This document shows positions 14,070 to 26,562 of a stretch of 42,500 nt of DNA, piece by piece; positions within the stretch are counted from its first letter, which is position 1; each line of letters begins with the position of its first letter. Source of the stretch: Neocallimastix lanati (nom. inval.) (taxonomy: Eukaryota; Neocallimastigomycota; Neocallimastigomycetes; Neocallimastigales; Neocallimastigaceae); NCBI GenBank assembly GCA_016946835.1, contig JACVTC010000111.1, positions 40,001 to 82,500 of the forward strand. The letters are read 5' to 3'. Made by a program: the position numbers and the translations under genes. The notes under the pieces were generated by a model that had not been told where the DNA came from, did not search any database, and saw only the letters and a list, made by a program, of their open reading frames with translations.

Positions 14070-14280
14070 AAACCGGGACTAACGAGAGGGAAGGAAATTG
14101 TTTCGGCATCAATGCAGACCTCTCTCTCAAAGAAAGGCTAATAAGATAAGTCATTCCCTATATATTACCACTTTATTACGATGAAGCCTCTTATCGCTGA
14201 TTTCTTGAACCCTCTTCGAGGATGGAACAGTTAACACATAATCTTCTCACAGATTAACTGTGAATAAAAAGTAAAAAAAA
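14070..14280. ncRNA. Hairpin-rich GC-richer island, possible structured RNA
   Basis: About 200 bases have clearly higher G+C than both flanks and no sustained open frame on either strand. Several perfect stems are visible: TCACAG-ATTAA-CTGTGA near the 3' end, ACAGTTAA pairing with TTAACTGT across about 20 bases around it, and CCTC-TTC-GAGG just upstream. A T-run precedes it and an A-rich stretch follows. I could not match it to tRNA, spliceosomal RNA, SRP RNA, RNase P or U3 landmarks. It could be a lineage-specific RNA or a relic of a mobile element. The strand is undetermined. Confidence 0.3.
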
Positions 14281-14802
14281 GTAATAATATATTTATTAAG
14301 ATTTTAGCTTATTTTATACATTCTCTACACCTAATATAAAACAAAAAAAAAAAAAAAAAAAGAAATAAAAAAAGTTATCATCATAATCATTTATAATTTA
14401 AGATTATTAGAGTTTTAAAAAATTTATGTCTTTATTATTATTATTTTTTTATCTATTAATTAATGAACTTTATAAAATTCCGAATATATTAAATTATTAA
14501 TTTTTTTTTTTTCCTTTTTATTTTCCTTTTCATTTTTTTTTTTTTTCTTTTATCATTCCTTCATTCTTTCCTTCCTTCCTTCCTTACTTTACTTTTTTTT
14601 ATAAATAATAAATAATAATAAATAATAAATAATAAATAATTAAATAATAAATAATTAAATAATAAATAGATAATAAATAATAAATAATAATAAATAATAA
14701 ATAATAATAAATAATAAATAATAATAAATAATACTATAATAACTAAATAATAAAGTACATTACAATAGAAAAAAAAAATTTAATTCTATTTTCCCATTTC
14801 TT

Positions 14803-14833
<31 letters not shown>

Positions 14834-17563
14834 TTTAAAGAAAAAAAGAAGTGTAAAAGAAAATTGAAAATAAGAATGAAATAAAAAAAAAAAAAGAAAA
14901 GAAAAAAAAGAAAATCATTAAATAATAATAAAATAATAATAAATAATAATAATAATAAAATAATTAAAAATGAATTAAAAAAAAAAAAATTAATATATAT
15001 ATATAAATACATAAATAAATATATAAATATATCAGTAAATAATATTTTTTCCCATTTTTTTTTACCCTTTTATTAATATATAAAGTTTATTATAAAAAAA
15101 ATAAAAATGACTAATAGATAAAGTTTATTATAAAAAAAAATAATAAAAAAAAAAGAATTTAAAACGAAACAAAAAAAAAATATATATATATATATATAGA
15201 TAGAATAATAAAACAATCAATAATAAATAATAGTACATCAATTATAATTAAGTAATAATAAATAAAAACAATTAATATATAATATTTTTATAATTAAAGA
15301 TTTTAATCATTTTAATATTAAAGAGTTACAACTAATTTATATTTAATACTTGATAATATTAATGATAATTAATCATTAATATAATACTTTTATTACTATA
15401 ATTAAAATCTAATAATCATTATAGCCATAAAAAATAAAAAAAAAATAAAAAAAAAGTAAAAATGTATGTATCATTTTTACATAAAGTATATATTTGATAT
15501 ATACATTATTATTACTATAGAAATTCGAATTCATATTTTAATTATAAATTAAAGCGTTTCAAATAGACAATAATTTTTTTAATTTTAATTTTAATTTTTT
15601 TTTTTAAAAAAAAGAATGGAAAATTATAACAAAAAAAAAAAATAAAAAATAAAAAAATAAAAAACTAATATTCTTGTAATTATTATTAATGTTTTATTAT
15701 TTACTAAAATGACCATTATTCATTATTATTAAATTATTTTTATTATATTTAGAAATTTTTAACAATAACAAAACTTTTTTCATTTCATTTTTTTTTTATT
15801 TTTATATTCTTATTTTCTTCTTATTATTTTATTTGTTAATTTTATAATGACACATCAAAAGTTAACTTGGTGATAATATATCAAAAAAAAAAAAAAAAAA
15901 AGAGAAAAAAAATTTTTTCCTTTTTCATGTAAATTTTATTAGTTCATCATTTCATTACTCAATTAAGAATAATTAAATCATATTTAGTTATTTCTTCTTT
16001 TGGAATATAAAAATAAAATTAAAAAAATTAAAAATAAATAAAATAATATAAAAAAAATATTAAAAAAAATAAAGTATATATATAGATCTAATAAATATAT
16101 ATATATAGATCTAATAAATATGGAGATATAGATATAGATATAAATTATGTATAGATAAATATATAAAATATGTATAGATAAATATAAAAAATATGTATAG
16201 ATAAATATAAAAAAAAATGTATATAAAATCTTTTTTTTTTTTTTTTTTAATTTAGGAAATTAAAATTACATAATTAAAAAAAAAAAAAAAAAAAAAATAC
16301 ACACACCATAAAAAATAAATAAATATCTATAAATATATATATATCTATAATTTTAATTTTTTTTTTTTTTAATTTATTATTTATTATTAATTATTAAATT
16401 TATTTTACTTCATTTTTCTGTACCTTGGAGAAAATTGCAGTTAAATCTGTAAATCTTTATATATATATTAACATTCTCATCATGATAGAGATCTTTTTAT
16501 TTCTATTTTAGTTTAATTTTTTTTTTTTTAATTATTTTTGTTTTATCACAAAATTTCTTCTTAAATTTCTTTGTAATATTAATTTTATTAAATTTACCAT
16601 CAATATCGGATTTTTTTTTTTTTTTAATTATTTAATTTTTGAAATTTGATTTTTAATTTTATTTTATTATTTTTTATTTTTAATTAAAAATAAAAAAAAA
16701 AAAATGAAAATAAAATTAAAAAGTTTAATAAATAATAATAAATTAAAAAATAATTAAAAAAAAATAATTTTAAAAAAAAAAAGATTGTCATTTGGGAAAA
16801 TAAAATTAATTTTTATTAAAATGTTTCAGAAAAAAAAATATTTTAATTTTATTATAATAAAAAAAAAAAAAGACAAAAAAATAAAATAAAATAAAAATAA
16901 AAACAAAACAAAAAAAAAAAAAAAATTAAACAATATCATAATAAAAAGTTATTTTATTAAAAATACATATATATATGTATAAATATATATTTAAATTTTT
17001 AATTAATTATTTAATTAAAAATCTAATAAAAAAATATATTATATATATATTATTATTATTATTAAAATGAAATAATAAAAAAAAATATTAAAGTATTATT
17101 TTATTTAAAAAAATAATATATATTAAAAATCATATTAAATTAATTATAAAAATAATAAGTTTATAAATAATAAATTAATAATAAATAATAATAATAATAA
17201 TGATAAAGGAACAATTTATAGAATAAAAAGAAAAAGAATACAATAAAAAATATTTTTATGTAACATTGAGAAAATGACTAATAAATCTATAATTATTGAA
17301 TTCATTAAAAAAATTTTTAATAATAAAATAAAATAAAATTAAATTAAATAAAATTAAATAAAATAAAAAATACAATAAAATTAAATAAAAAATAAAATTA
17401 AAAATTAAATAAAATAAAATAAAAAAAGAAAAGTATTGGTAAATTACTTCATTATTGACTTCTCTTTAAAATTATTCAATTATTTTAGTGTAATAATTTA
17501 GTATTATTGGTGTTGTTATTAATTATTATATTAATCTTTTTTCTTTTTTTTATAATTACTCTA

Positions 17564-17597
<34 letters not shown>

Positions 17598-17940
17598 TAT
17601 TATAATTATTACCAATTATTATTATTATTACTATTATTACTATTATTATAATTATTACCAATTATTATTATTATTACTATTATAATTATTACCTATTATT
17701 ATTATTATAATTCTGTAAATATTCAAATTATGGCTTATATATATTTTTTAATAGATGCATTAATATTTTTTTTATATTAAATTATTTTAAACAAAAATAT
17801 TTTTGTATAAAATAATAATAATAATAATAATAATAACATTTTTTTTATAGAATGGGAATAAACTTTTATTTATTAATATTCATTAATAAATACTTGAAAA
17901 TAATAAGAATTTTTTTTTTACATTAAAATTTAAAAAAAAA
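14281..17940. other. AT-rich gene-free stretch
   Basis: No gene is visible. It contains AAT/AATA repeats at 14600-14735, poly-T/poly-A blocks near 14800-14910, TATATAGATCTAATAAATA repeated twice near 16079-16120, a GTATAGATAAATATA unit repeated three times near 16149-16212, AAAAT repeats near 17320-17420 and TTA/ATT triplets near 17560-17710. Confidence 0.65.
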
Positions 17941-18175
17941 ATATGTTAGAAATGTCGAGAGAACGAAATGGCCATCTAAACTCTTCTCTTCACGTTCATC
18001 AATGATTACTCCATATGGATAATTATTATCATTCGAATTGGATCTACATTTTGAATTTCTTCTTTACCTTTATCGTTTCCACTTCAATACTCTTAACAAC
18101 GGAAGGTCTAATGGTACGATTTTTCATCAAAATTGAATCCACATTTAATTTGTCCAATCCAAAAAAAAAAAAAAA
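17941..18175 (-). pseudogene. Coding relic of unknown protein, minus strand
   Basis: On the minus strand a frame from about 18165 reads through a charged, coding-like stretch containing LDKLNVDSILMKNRTIRPSV, then stops near 18045. A second frame continues with DNNYPYGVIIDEREEKSLDG to about 17946. The two join by one frame change, as expected of a decayed gene. Third-base use matches the intact genes of this window. A plus-strand open frame exists here too but is hydrophobic and runs into poly-Lys, so I prefer the minus strand. I do not recognise the protein. Confidence 0.4.
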
Positions 18176-18299
18176 AAAAAAAAAAAGTCAAGAGAGATAA
18201 AATTGTAAATATTTTAAGAGATAGATATATTAAATAAAAAAAAAAAAAAATTTTTTTTCTTCTTTTTTTCCAAATAGTAATATTTACCTTTAATCTTCC

Positions 18300-18565
18300 T
18301 TATTGACATCCCGTTCTCATTCCTTACTAAATACTTTAACAATTGAAGTTTTCCCATTTTTACAAGTAATCAATAATGGGGCTGGTGGTGATGATAATGA
18401 GTTCACTTCAATGATACCTAATCCTAATCCTATGATATATATTCAAGTGCCTTCTTCATTGATTGCTGTCCCCAACTTTTACTAATTTTCTAATGACCTT
18501 ATTTATTCTTTCAAAGGAGGGACATTTAATTCATGGAAAGCGTGATGCTATATTCTTCTTGATGT

Positions 18566-18599
<34 letters not shown>

Positions 18600-18780
18600 A
18601 AAACATTGACCCCTTGGATTAATTAAAATAGAGATGACTCTTTTTTTTTTTTTTTATAATATTTTCACAAGCTACACTTAAATGGAGGGGGGAGGGTGAG
18701 AATATCTCCTCTTAGATGATTCATACCTTCTTTATTGACATCCAATCCCTTTTTAGGTCTTCTCATTAAAAAAGAAGGAG
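18300..18780. pseudogene. Coding-like relics, strand ambiguous
   Basis: On the plus strand, 18303-18485 is open for 60 residues with plausible codon use, including MIPNPNPMIYIQVPSSLIAV. The antisense frame also looks coding (PLLITCKNGKTSIVKVFSKE) but has two TGA stops. At about 18665-18765 the minus strand has a separate short frame, MRRPKKGLDVNKEGMNHLRG. The phrase TTATTGACATCC occurs near both 18299 and 18731, hinting at a shared origin. T-runs of about 15-30 bases split the area. No family is recognised. Confidence 0.3.
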
Positions 18781-19190
18781 AAAAATATTTTTTTTTTTTA
18801 AAAAAAAAAAGAGACTTTATTAGGAAATCAATTTCTTAAATTTCTTTCGAGTGTACTTATTTTATTTGTTTAGAAAAAAATGAAATAAAACAAAACAAAT
18901 AAAAAAAAATAAAGTATTAAAAAGATGAAAAAAGTTTACAAAAATATACACAGTTCTTAAGTATTTGACAATACAAAGAGAAGAGAAAAAGGAAAAAAAA
19001 AGGAAAAAATGTATTCTGATAATTATTTTTTTATTTTTTTATTTTTTTATTTTTTTATTTTTTTATTTTTTTTATTTTTTTATTTTTTAATTTTTTTATT
19101 TTTTAATTTTTTTTAAAAACATTTTTTATTAATCTTTATATTTTATAGTTATTAGTATTATTAATTTATATAACTTTTATTTTTATCAAT
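18781..19190. other. AT-rich spacer with T7A repeat
   Basis: There is no gene. A repeat of the octamer TTTTTTTA spans about 19026-19110, with small length variants. It separates the relic island from the LINE remnant. Confidence 0.7.
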
Positions 19191-19336
19191 TTATTATTTG
19201 TTGTTCATGATCTTAATGCTCCTAAAATACCTAATTATATTTCTCCATATCCAATTTCACATTCTAACACAGAAAAGTTTTTCAATTTGTCTTAGTTGGA
19301 GTACCAATGTATAGAATTTTGTGAAAAGAGAGAGTA

Positions 19337-19970
19337 TTGAGTACTTCAACACCATTTCAAAACCGTTATTTCTATGTTTTTTGGGAAACAAGTAATGACA
19401 CCAAGGATGATAGATATTCATGTAAAATAACAAACACTTTCCAACTTCAAATATTTTCTAGAAAAGAATGGATCCCAAATACCCCAAGCTGCAGAAGTTT
19501 ATATCTTGGGTTTCATGTCTCATGTTATAAACCGTCTTTTAAAGATAATTCCTATATTTATCCGGTTTCTTTAGTAGATTATAGACTATAGAATCATTCA
19601 AAGCGTTCTGTAGGTAATGTCTATCTTTTCATGAAGAAACATTCATTACAAGTCCTATATGATGCATTCTCTGAAATTTTCACATGGCTTCAGAATTGCA
19701 CTAATCTATCTGTCTATTCTTCTTGAAGACTTTAACATGAGCATCACTGATTTACAAGACAAATGAACGGATATTAAACCTTGATAACTGGTTTATTCTT
19801 CCGATTTATGGTTCACCTATTTCATGGACTAAGAGTAGATATTCATCAGATATTAATCATGCGTTAGTCAAACTCAAGTAGACTAGAATAAAATACCAAA
19901 TGCTTATTTTTTTGACTATCCTTCTTTATCTAATCATCAACCGCTCTCAGTTTTATTACAAGAAAACCTT
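19337..19970 (+). pseudogene. LINE N-terminal and EEP endonuclease relic
   Basis: An 84-residue open stretch (19337-19591) contains SCRSLYLGFHVSCYKPSF and lies upstream of the nuclease, where LINE open frames often have nucleic-acid-binding segments. The endonuclease follows in pieces: DFNMSITDLQDK near 19727, then PIYGSPISWTKSRYSSDINH near 19800, and a segment with SNHQPLSVLLQEN near 19933 that corresponds to the SDH motif of EEP nucleases with S-N-H in place of S-D-H. Several stops and frame changes separate them. The match rests on motif order. Confidence 0.6.
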
Positions 19971-20519
19971 CACAGATGAATCATTTTTGTTACTATAAAA
20001 AAAAATGTATGTTAGGTAGGATAGGTATAAATATATTAACAACTTAGAAATGAAATTTTTGATCACAATAAATTTGATATTCTTAGTGAAGAATTGGGAA
20101 ATGGAAAACTTTCAGCAAATTGAATAGTTGAAAAGTTCATCAGTGCTACTAATTTCATTGCTAAGGATCTATCGATTACATCATCAACAGAAATCAGAAA
20201 AGCGATGTTTAGGAATGTCTCCGCAAATTTTATTACCTTCAAAAGGTAAAAACATTTAAAGTATAAATAAATTTGGCATTATAAAATATGCATGTGATTC
20301 CAAAGAGTTTGCTAAAATAGTTGACTCGTATAATAGATTGTGTGAATTCATTCATAAAAAAAATGTAAACGAATTTAAAAAAAAAAAAAAGAATATTTAT
20401 ATTGGATAAAAATTAGATGTTCGTTTTTTTTTTTGATGGTAGGAAAAGATTGAAATGAGTAAAAAAAAAAAAAATAAAAAATTAAAAAAAAATAAAAAAA
20501 TAAAAGAAAATACATAATT

Positions 20520-21860
20520 AATCACTCACAGCCTCTCATCCTATTAAAGGCAATAGCCAATGAATTAATATCTTCTACAGATGAAAAAAATTTAAAGGAT
20601 TGGCATTCTCATTATAAATTTCAAGCATCAGATTCGTTAGGTCAAGGTCTTTCTATGGATTTTTGGAGAGATTCTAATGCACTTCGAAATTTGGGAAATC
20701 CAAGGCAACAAAAAATAGGAAATTAACCAAGATATAAGTGATGAAGGAATTAGAGTGAGGTAATCTCATCTACCCTTTACTTTAAAGCATGTGGTCTTGA
20801 TGGGATTCCAATGAAATTCTTCAAAAAAAGCTTTAATTCCTGATAAAGATGATTTAAAAGAATTTAGTGGAAAAAATATTAGTTAATATTTCATCTGGCT
20901 TCAAATATCTCAAAGTCTTAGTCAATCATATTTGGAATGAAGTGATTTTTCCAAAATCATGGAATAATGCATCGATAGTTTCAATGCATAAAAAGGAAGA
21001 TCTATCAGATTGTGATAACTATCGTGGCATCTCTCTTATTAACAATGAGTTAAAAATTGTGGCGAAAATCATTGCTAATAGAAGGAATCTCTAAATATGG
21101 AATTGATAATAGATTTAATCAGTCTGGAACAATTTGGATTTCGTAACTGAGAAGAAAGTATATGTTATATTATGTCTTTAAGCTTCATTAAGAATTATGA
21201 TGTCAGAAATATCAATTTGAAAATAAAGATACGTACCTTTCTTTTTTTTTTTTTTTTTTTTTTTTTTGGACTTTAAAAAAAAAAAAGGATGACTCAGTTC
21301 CCATATATAATAAATTAATGAAGATTTATCACTTAGATATCAGAGGTAAGCGCTATAAATTTTATTTTATTTAAAAACTTATACTTATCTTCCAAAGCTT
21401 GTGTAAGGGCTGATTGGGCAATTATCAGAATTATTTAGTTACTTAAGAAAAGTGTTCGTCATGGTGGTCCCCTCTCACTAAATTTTTGCTTAACATGTTC
21501 ATTAATAACATTTTTAATAAATGTGATAAATGTGGAATCTTGATTGGTGATAAACGCTGTTTTGGAGGTTTCGATGCAAGATGACATTGTATTATGTGCT
21601 CCAATACGATCTCAACCTAATGAAAATGTTAAAATTAGCCAGTAAGTGGGCTTGAAATAATGAAATGAAATTTGGTGTCAATAAATGTGCAAGTTTAGTA
21701 GTACAAGGCGAAGCTTCCAAATTTCTTAATAATAATGACCCTACCTTTTTTATCTTTCAAGACAAGAGTTACCTAAAAAAACGAATTGCGATATATTACT
21801 TTGGCGTATCGTTTTTAAATGATTTAGAACTGAAAACCTATAATACAGAGAATGAATAAT
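20520..21860 (+). pseudogene. LINE reverse transcriptase relic
   Basis: RT motifs appear in the right order but in shifting frames. GLDGIPMKFFK is near 20797. A 75-residue open piece at 20867-21094 contains IFPKSWNNASIVSMHKKEDL, and NYRGISLINN follows it. EQFGFRN is near 21128. LDFKK..DSVP is at 21267-21302, split by T- and A-runs. RHGGPLS is near 21460. The catalytic F.DD remnant has its two Asp codons at 21580-21585, followed by IVLCAPIRSQ. FGVNKCASLVVQGEASKFLN starts at 21668, followed by a YFGV.FLNDLELK phrase typical of the region after the palm. These are diagnostic of LINE RTs. Confidence 0.8.
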
Positions 21861-22179
21861 AAAAAGTTAGATAAGCCCTTTATTCTATAAAAGGATTTCT
21901 TAAAGAATCCTCCTCTTCCTATCCCTTATAAACGAATGGTTTTTTTTTTCTATTAAAGTAATACGTTTTACATCATTTTATTTAGTTTCTAAAAGAACTT
22001 AACATTCCTCCTTTTTTGACGAAATGTGCTGATTGCTCAGCTCAGGCAAGGTGTATCTTAAAAAATGGAAAAACTCCAATTATATTATCTCTATTTTTAC
22101 TTAGAGAGATATCACATTCATGCTTGGGGTAAAGAAAGTAAAATTTAAGTAGACAAATTGAATAAATTTCCATCAAAAA

Positions 22180-22490
22180 AAAAAAAACAATTGTACATTT
22201 TTAAAGGGATAGAGATATGGCAGACAGGAGACTCAATCAACCAAGGCTAAGGCTTATAAGAAAAAATGAATTTGAGAAAACTAGAGACATTGATTTCCGA
22301 CGGATACTACATGCCAGATATGGATATAAATTTCGATCCTCGTATTACCAAACCTGCCAATATGGTTGAAGATGACTGTCCAGAACGTTTTCCATGTTGT
22401 TATAAAGAAAATAATAAATCCTTGATTGAAATATTGGTTCTCTAATTGCTATCTTTTCCGTGAATTTCGAATGAAGTATTTTATAGCTAT
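22180..22490 (+). pseudogene. LINE C-terminal Cys-rich segment relic
   Basis: A phrase with FKGIEIWQTGDSINQPRLRL near 22203 is followed by ARYGYKFRSS (near 22310), then CPERFPCCYKENNKSLIEIL near 22379. This resembles the C-terminal CCHC-like region after the RT of many LINEs (Cys-x-x-Cys, then His and Cys in an 'H-L/I-x-x-C' setting), but the order of residues is eroded. Frames are broken on both sides. Confidence 0.5.
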
Positions 22491-23215
22491 TGAAATTCTT
22501 TTATTGATAATTTTTTTTTTTTTTTTTTTGTAATTTACAAAGATTGTCCAATATCAAATAGTAATTTAAACAAATGCTGTTTGTCACAGTTATTAATAAT
22601 GTAGAATCAAGTACTGATTCTGATAGTAATAACAAAGAGTATAATATTAATAATAACAATAGCAATAGTATTACTAATAATTAGTAATAGTAAGACTTCT
22701 AGTATCGTTACTAATAATGTAGGGAATAGGTCCATTGGTAGAAATTGTGTTAATATTAGTAATTTTCTGAATAATAAAAAGTGTAAATATATATGTGACG
22801 GGGTACCGCTTATATAACTTACTTCTTTGATGGAAGAGATTAAGACATGATTTATTTAGATTATTAAAAAGGAATTGGGATGTTCTTATTTAATAATCAA
22901 ATCATTTCTATTGATTATTCAAAAAAAAAAAACCCACTCTAGGTGTGATTTATGGCTCTTTTTTTACAAAAATTATGCCGAGGGCTAGTATTTCGACAAG
23001 AATTGTTATTCCGACATGGTATTAATGCAAATTAACCAGGAGCTTCAACGTTGAATAAGTGGTAAGACAGTAAGACAGGCCAGCAGGTTCAATGCCTCTG
23101 AAAGGAGAAGACAGATCATAATTTCTTTCAGATTGTCAATAAAAAACCCTAATCCAGAATAATAATTCTTTTTTATCATCTTGAAGATGAGATTCGTTGC
23201 CTATGGACTTTTTTT

Positions 23216-23578
23216 TTTTTTTTTTTCTGAATTTATTTATACATTTTATTTTGAATATTACGTTTTATTTCACATAACTATTTAAAAAAAAAAAAAAAGT
23301 TATTATGTTCAAATTGGTGTGTTCTTAAAAAAAAAAAAAAAAAAAAAAAGAGGTTTATATAACATTAAAATTTCTAAAATGTAGTGATGAACAAATTAAA
23401 GAAGTATTAAAGTTAATAAAAAAAAAAAAAAAAGTCCAACTGATTTAAATATTGATATACCAAAAAACTGTAAAAAAAAAAAAAAATTAAGTTCATTATT
23501 AGGAAGAAATCTTAATTCCAAAAATTATTGTAATTATAATCCTGGATTTTAACTAAATTATAAAAAAAAAAAAAAAAA

Positions 23579-23621
<43 letters not shown>

Positions 23622-23907
23622 TAAATATATTACATAATTTAAAAATTTTTATATTTATTTTTATTTAATCATATAAATTTAAAAGAACTATCTAGTAATA
23701 TGATTTATTTTCAGAATTTTAAAAAAAAAAATGTATAAATATATATATATATATTATGATAAAAATATAATTATTAATAATTTAAAGTTCATATAAAAGT
23801 TTAGCTTTGTAATATAAAAAATTATCAAAATTATAAAAATAAATAGTTTAATAAATTTATACATTTAATTTCTAATGCCACTTAATCTTATATTTAATTT
23901 TATTTTA

Positions 23908-23941
<34 letters not shown>

Positions 23942-24823
23942 TTTCTATTTTTTTTTCATTTGATTAGTAAATCATTTTACGTTTTAATAACTTTTTATTT
24001 TATAGTTAAAATTCATGTTTAATGTATTTATACTTACGACATTAAATAAAACCGCCACATTTTCTATGATTATTAAATTTTATTGTACCACATTGTACAG
24101 AAAACAATTTCCAAATTTTCTAAATGATTAATTAAAATAATTATAGTTTGATTTTTTTTTTTTTTATTTTTCATTTTTTTTTTTTGTAATAATTTTTTTT
24201 TATTAAATTATTAATATATATATATATATTATAATACTGTTCATTGTCTATTTATTAATCAGTATGAAAGCATTTTTAGGAGAATCACAATGCTTTTGCA
24301 GTATCTTCAAAAAATTAAATTATTTATATATTTATTGCCATTTTGTGCTATTTTTAGTATAAAGCTATAGTGTGTAACCAGCTAAATTGATACTAGTTTT
24401 GTACTAGTAAAAGAATAAAAAAGACAGCTTTAATAATTAACTAATAAAAATTTATAATATATATATATTAAATTAAATATATATAATTAAAAATTCAGAT
24501 ACAAAAATGAAAAAAAAAAATAAAATAAAATAAAGATAAAATAAAAATGAAATAAAAATAAAATAAAGATAAAAATTAAAAAAAAAAAAAAAATAAAAAT
24601 AAAAAAAAAAAATAAAATAAAATAATAAAAATTTAAAAAAAAAAGTTATTTATTTTTTTTTTTTTTTGTGGTAGGTATTACTACACATAAAATTTAACCA
24701 ATCCTAATCATTTTAATTTTTAAAAATTTTTTTTTAAATTTTAATTTTTATTATTAAATAAAATTAATTTTTTTTTTTACTATTATTATTGTACTTTTTA
24801 TTTTATAAAAATTGAATATATAT

Positions 24824-24874
<51 letters not shown>

Positions 24875-25260
24875 CTTAGACATATTTTTGTTCTTATTTT
24901 TTGTTTTGAAATTAAAAATCATCAGAAATTATATTTATATTTAAGAAAATAATTAAATTAATATTTATTATAAAATAAAAAGAATATTAAAGGTTATAAA
25001 TCTAATTTAATTCATTATAAAGTATAATAAAAATAATTTATTATATAACAAATTAAATATAATTTATATTGTATTATATAAGAAAAAAAAATAACAATTA
25101 TAATAAATATTTAATTAAGAAAAAGAAAATAATAAAAATTAATAAAAAAAAAAAAAATTAAAATAAAATAGAAATATATATTACAATATATATATTAATT
25201 TAAATTAAGGAATATATATAAACAATAATTTATTAAAAATCTAAACAAAAAAAAAAAAAA
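23216..25260. other. AT-rich spacer upstream of the PEX26-like gene
   Basis: No coding gene is visible. It has A- and T-runs (49 T at 24826-24874), an AAT microsatellite at 23580-23621, and one more complex block at about 24234-24430 that is listed separately. The last 100 bases before the downstream ATG are A-rich, as seems usual for gene starts in this sequence, and end in a 15-base A-run right at the start codon. Confidence 0.6.
24234..24430. other. Complex non-coding island with inverted repeats
   Basis: This block stands out from its low-complexity surroundings. It has an 8-bp perfect inverted repeat, AAAGCATT (24267-24274) with AATGCTTT (24289-24296). ATACTG (24234-24239) can pair with CAGTAT at either 24260-24265 or 24299-24304, which would allow two alternative folds. 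ACTAGT occurs twice, separated by five bases, near 24393-24409. No open frame covers it. It could be a small RNA, a cis element or a mobile-element remnant. Confidence 0.3.
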
Positions 25261-26378
25261 ATGTTAGAACAATCAAATAGTGAATCTGACTTACTTCATA
25301 GTGAACAATATAAGAAAAATCTCAAAGCTATATCCAAATTATTTATCACTAAAAAATTTAATCCAGCCTATGATTTATGTGAAAATTATATTAAAACTTT
25401 TGAAGTTGAAAATCTTATAAATATATTTGATAAAACTAGAGTGGAAGAAGAAAACGAAGATGAAGACGAAGATTATTTTTTAAATAAGAAAAAGAAGGAA
25501 AAAAAAGAGGTGGAAGAGGAAATAGAAAAAAAAAATCGCATTATTATTCCTTTGGATTTACTTCAAATCTATTTAAAAATTATCGAACAAGTTAAGCCAG
25601 AAACGGATAATTGGGCTATTCTCAATAAATTTTATAAAGATGTCAATGAAATTCCATCAAAAATTTTAACTACCTGGTAATAATTATTTACTATTATTAA
25701 TTTATTATAATTTATTATAATCTATAAACAAAATTAATAATTAAAGATTTTTTTTATTAATTTATTGGAAATTTATTTATTATTATGTTTAAATTTATTT
25801 GATTGGTTTTTATTATTATTATTATTATTATTAATATTATTATTATAATTTTAAAAAAAGAAAATATTATAATTAGTTGGAAATATCTTTATTATAAATG
25901 ACCATTATAAAAATTAAATTTATCTTTAATATATATATTTTTATTTTTAAAATTATTTTTATTATTAAATATAGTGCTTTAATTGAAGTAAAGAAACAAA
26001 ATTTTGAAATTTCAAAGAAAAATATAAAAAAGTGGTTAAGAGAAATGCCAGAAGAAGAAAAAGAAAAACTCAGAGGAAAAGAACAACCTAATTTCAAATT
26101 TTATGAAATGTTAATAGAAATTTATGTTTTACATGTGTTGGCTCCCTTAGAGGAATATAATAGTTCTATAGATTTCTTGGAAGGTGAAGACTATTTAACT
26201 ATGGATAGAAAAAAGGTAATTAAAAAAAAAAAAAAGTTTTTATTTCTATATAATTTAAAGTAGAATGTTATTGAAATTTTATGTTTTTACAATATAAATA
26301 TATATATAATTTAAAATTATTCATAATTATTTTATTATTATTGATAATACTTAAACAACGAAAATTATTATTGTTATA

Positions 26379-26446
<68 letters not shown>

Positions 26447-26527
26447 TTCATTATTTTTATAAATTTTTATTATTAAATTTCTTCTTCATACATAAATTTT
26501 TATATTTGTATTTTTTTATTCTGTTTT

Positions 26528-26562
<35 letters not shown>

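Larger units (their letters stand above)
19190..23215 (+). mobile_element. Decayed LINE (non-LTR retrotransposon)
   Basis: This is an ancient copy of an endonuclease- and RT-encoding LINE, plus strand, interrupted by many stops, frame changes and homopolymers. In order it shows an N-terminal Cys/His-containing segment, an EEP-type endonuclease relic, an RT relic with most motifs, and a 3' part with a Cys-rich stretch and a basic tail (near 23066-23155). The ends are approximate: I found no target-site duplication and no diagnostic 3' tail. The G+C is higher than in the flanking desert, as expected of former coding sequence. It cannot be active. Confidence 0.8.

Noticed and set aside
14150-14240. 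tRNA or C/D snoRNA inside the hairpin island
   Set aside because: No full B-box with GGTTCGANNCC, no cloverleaf, and the C-like and D-like boxes are too close together.
14743-15012. 89-codon minus-strand open frame
   Set aside because: The Phe/Leu/Ile and Lys content comes from poly-A/T and AAT repeats.
25873-26097. Minus-strand open frame opposite exon 2 of the PEX26-like gene
   Set aside because: It is antisense to a well-supported exon and spans its intron border.
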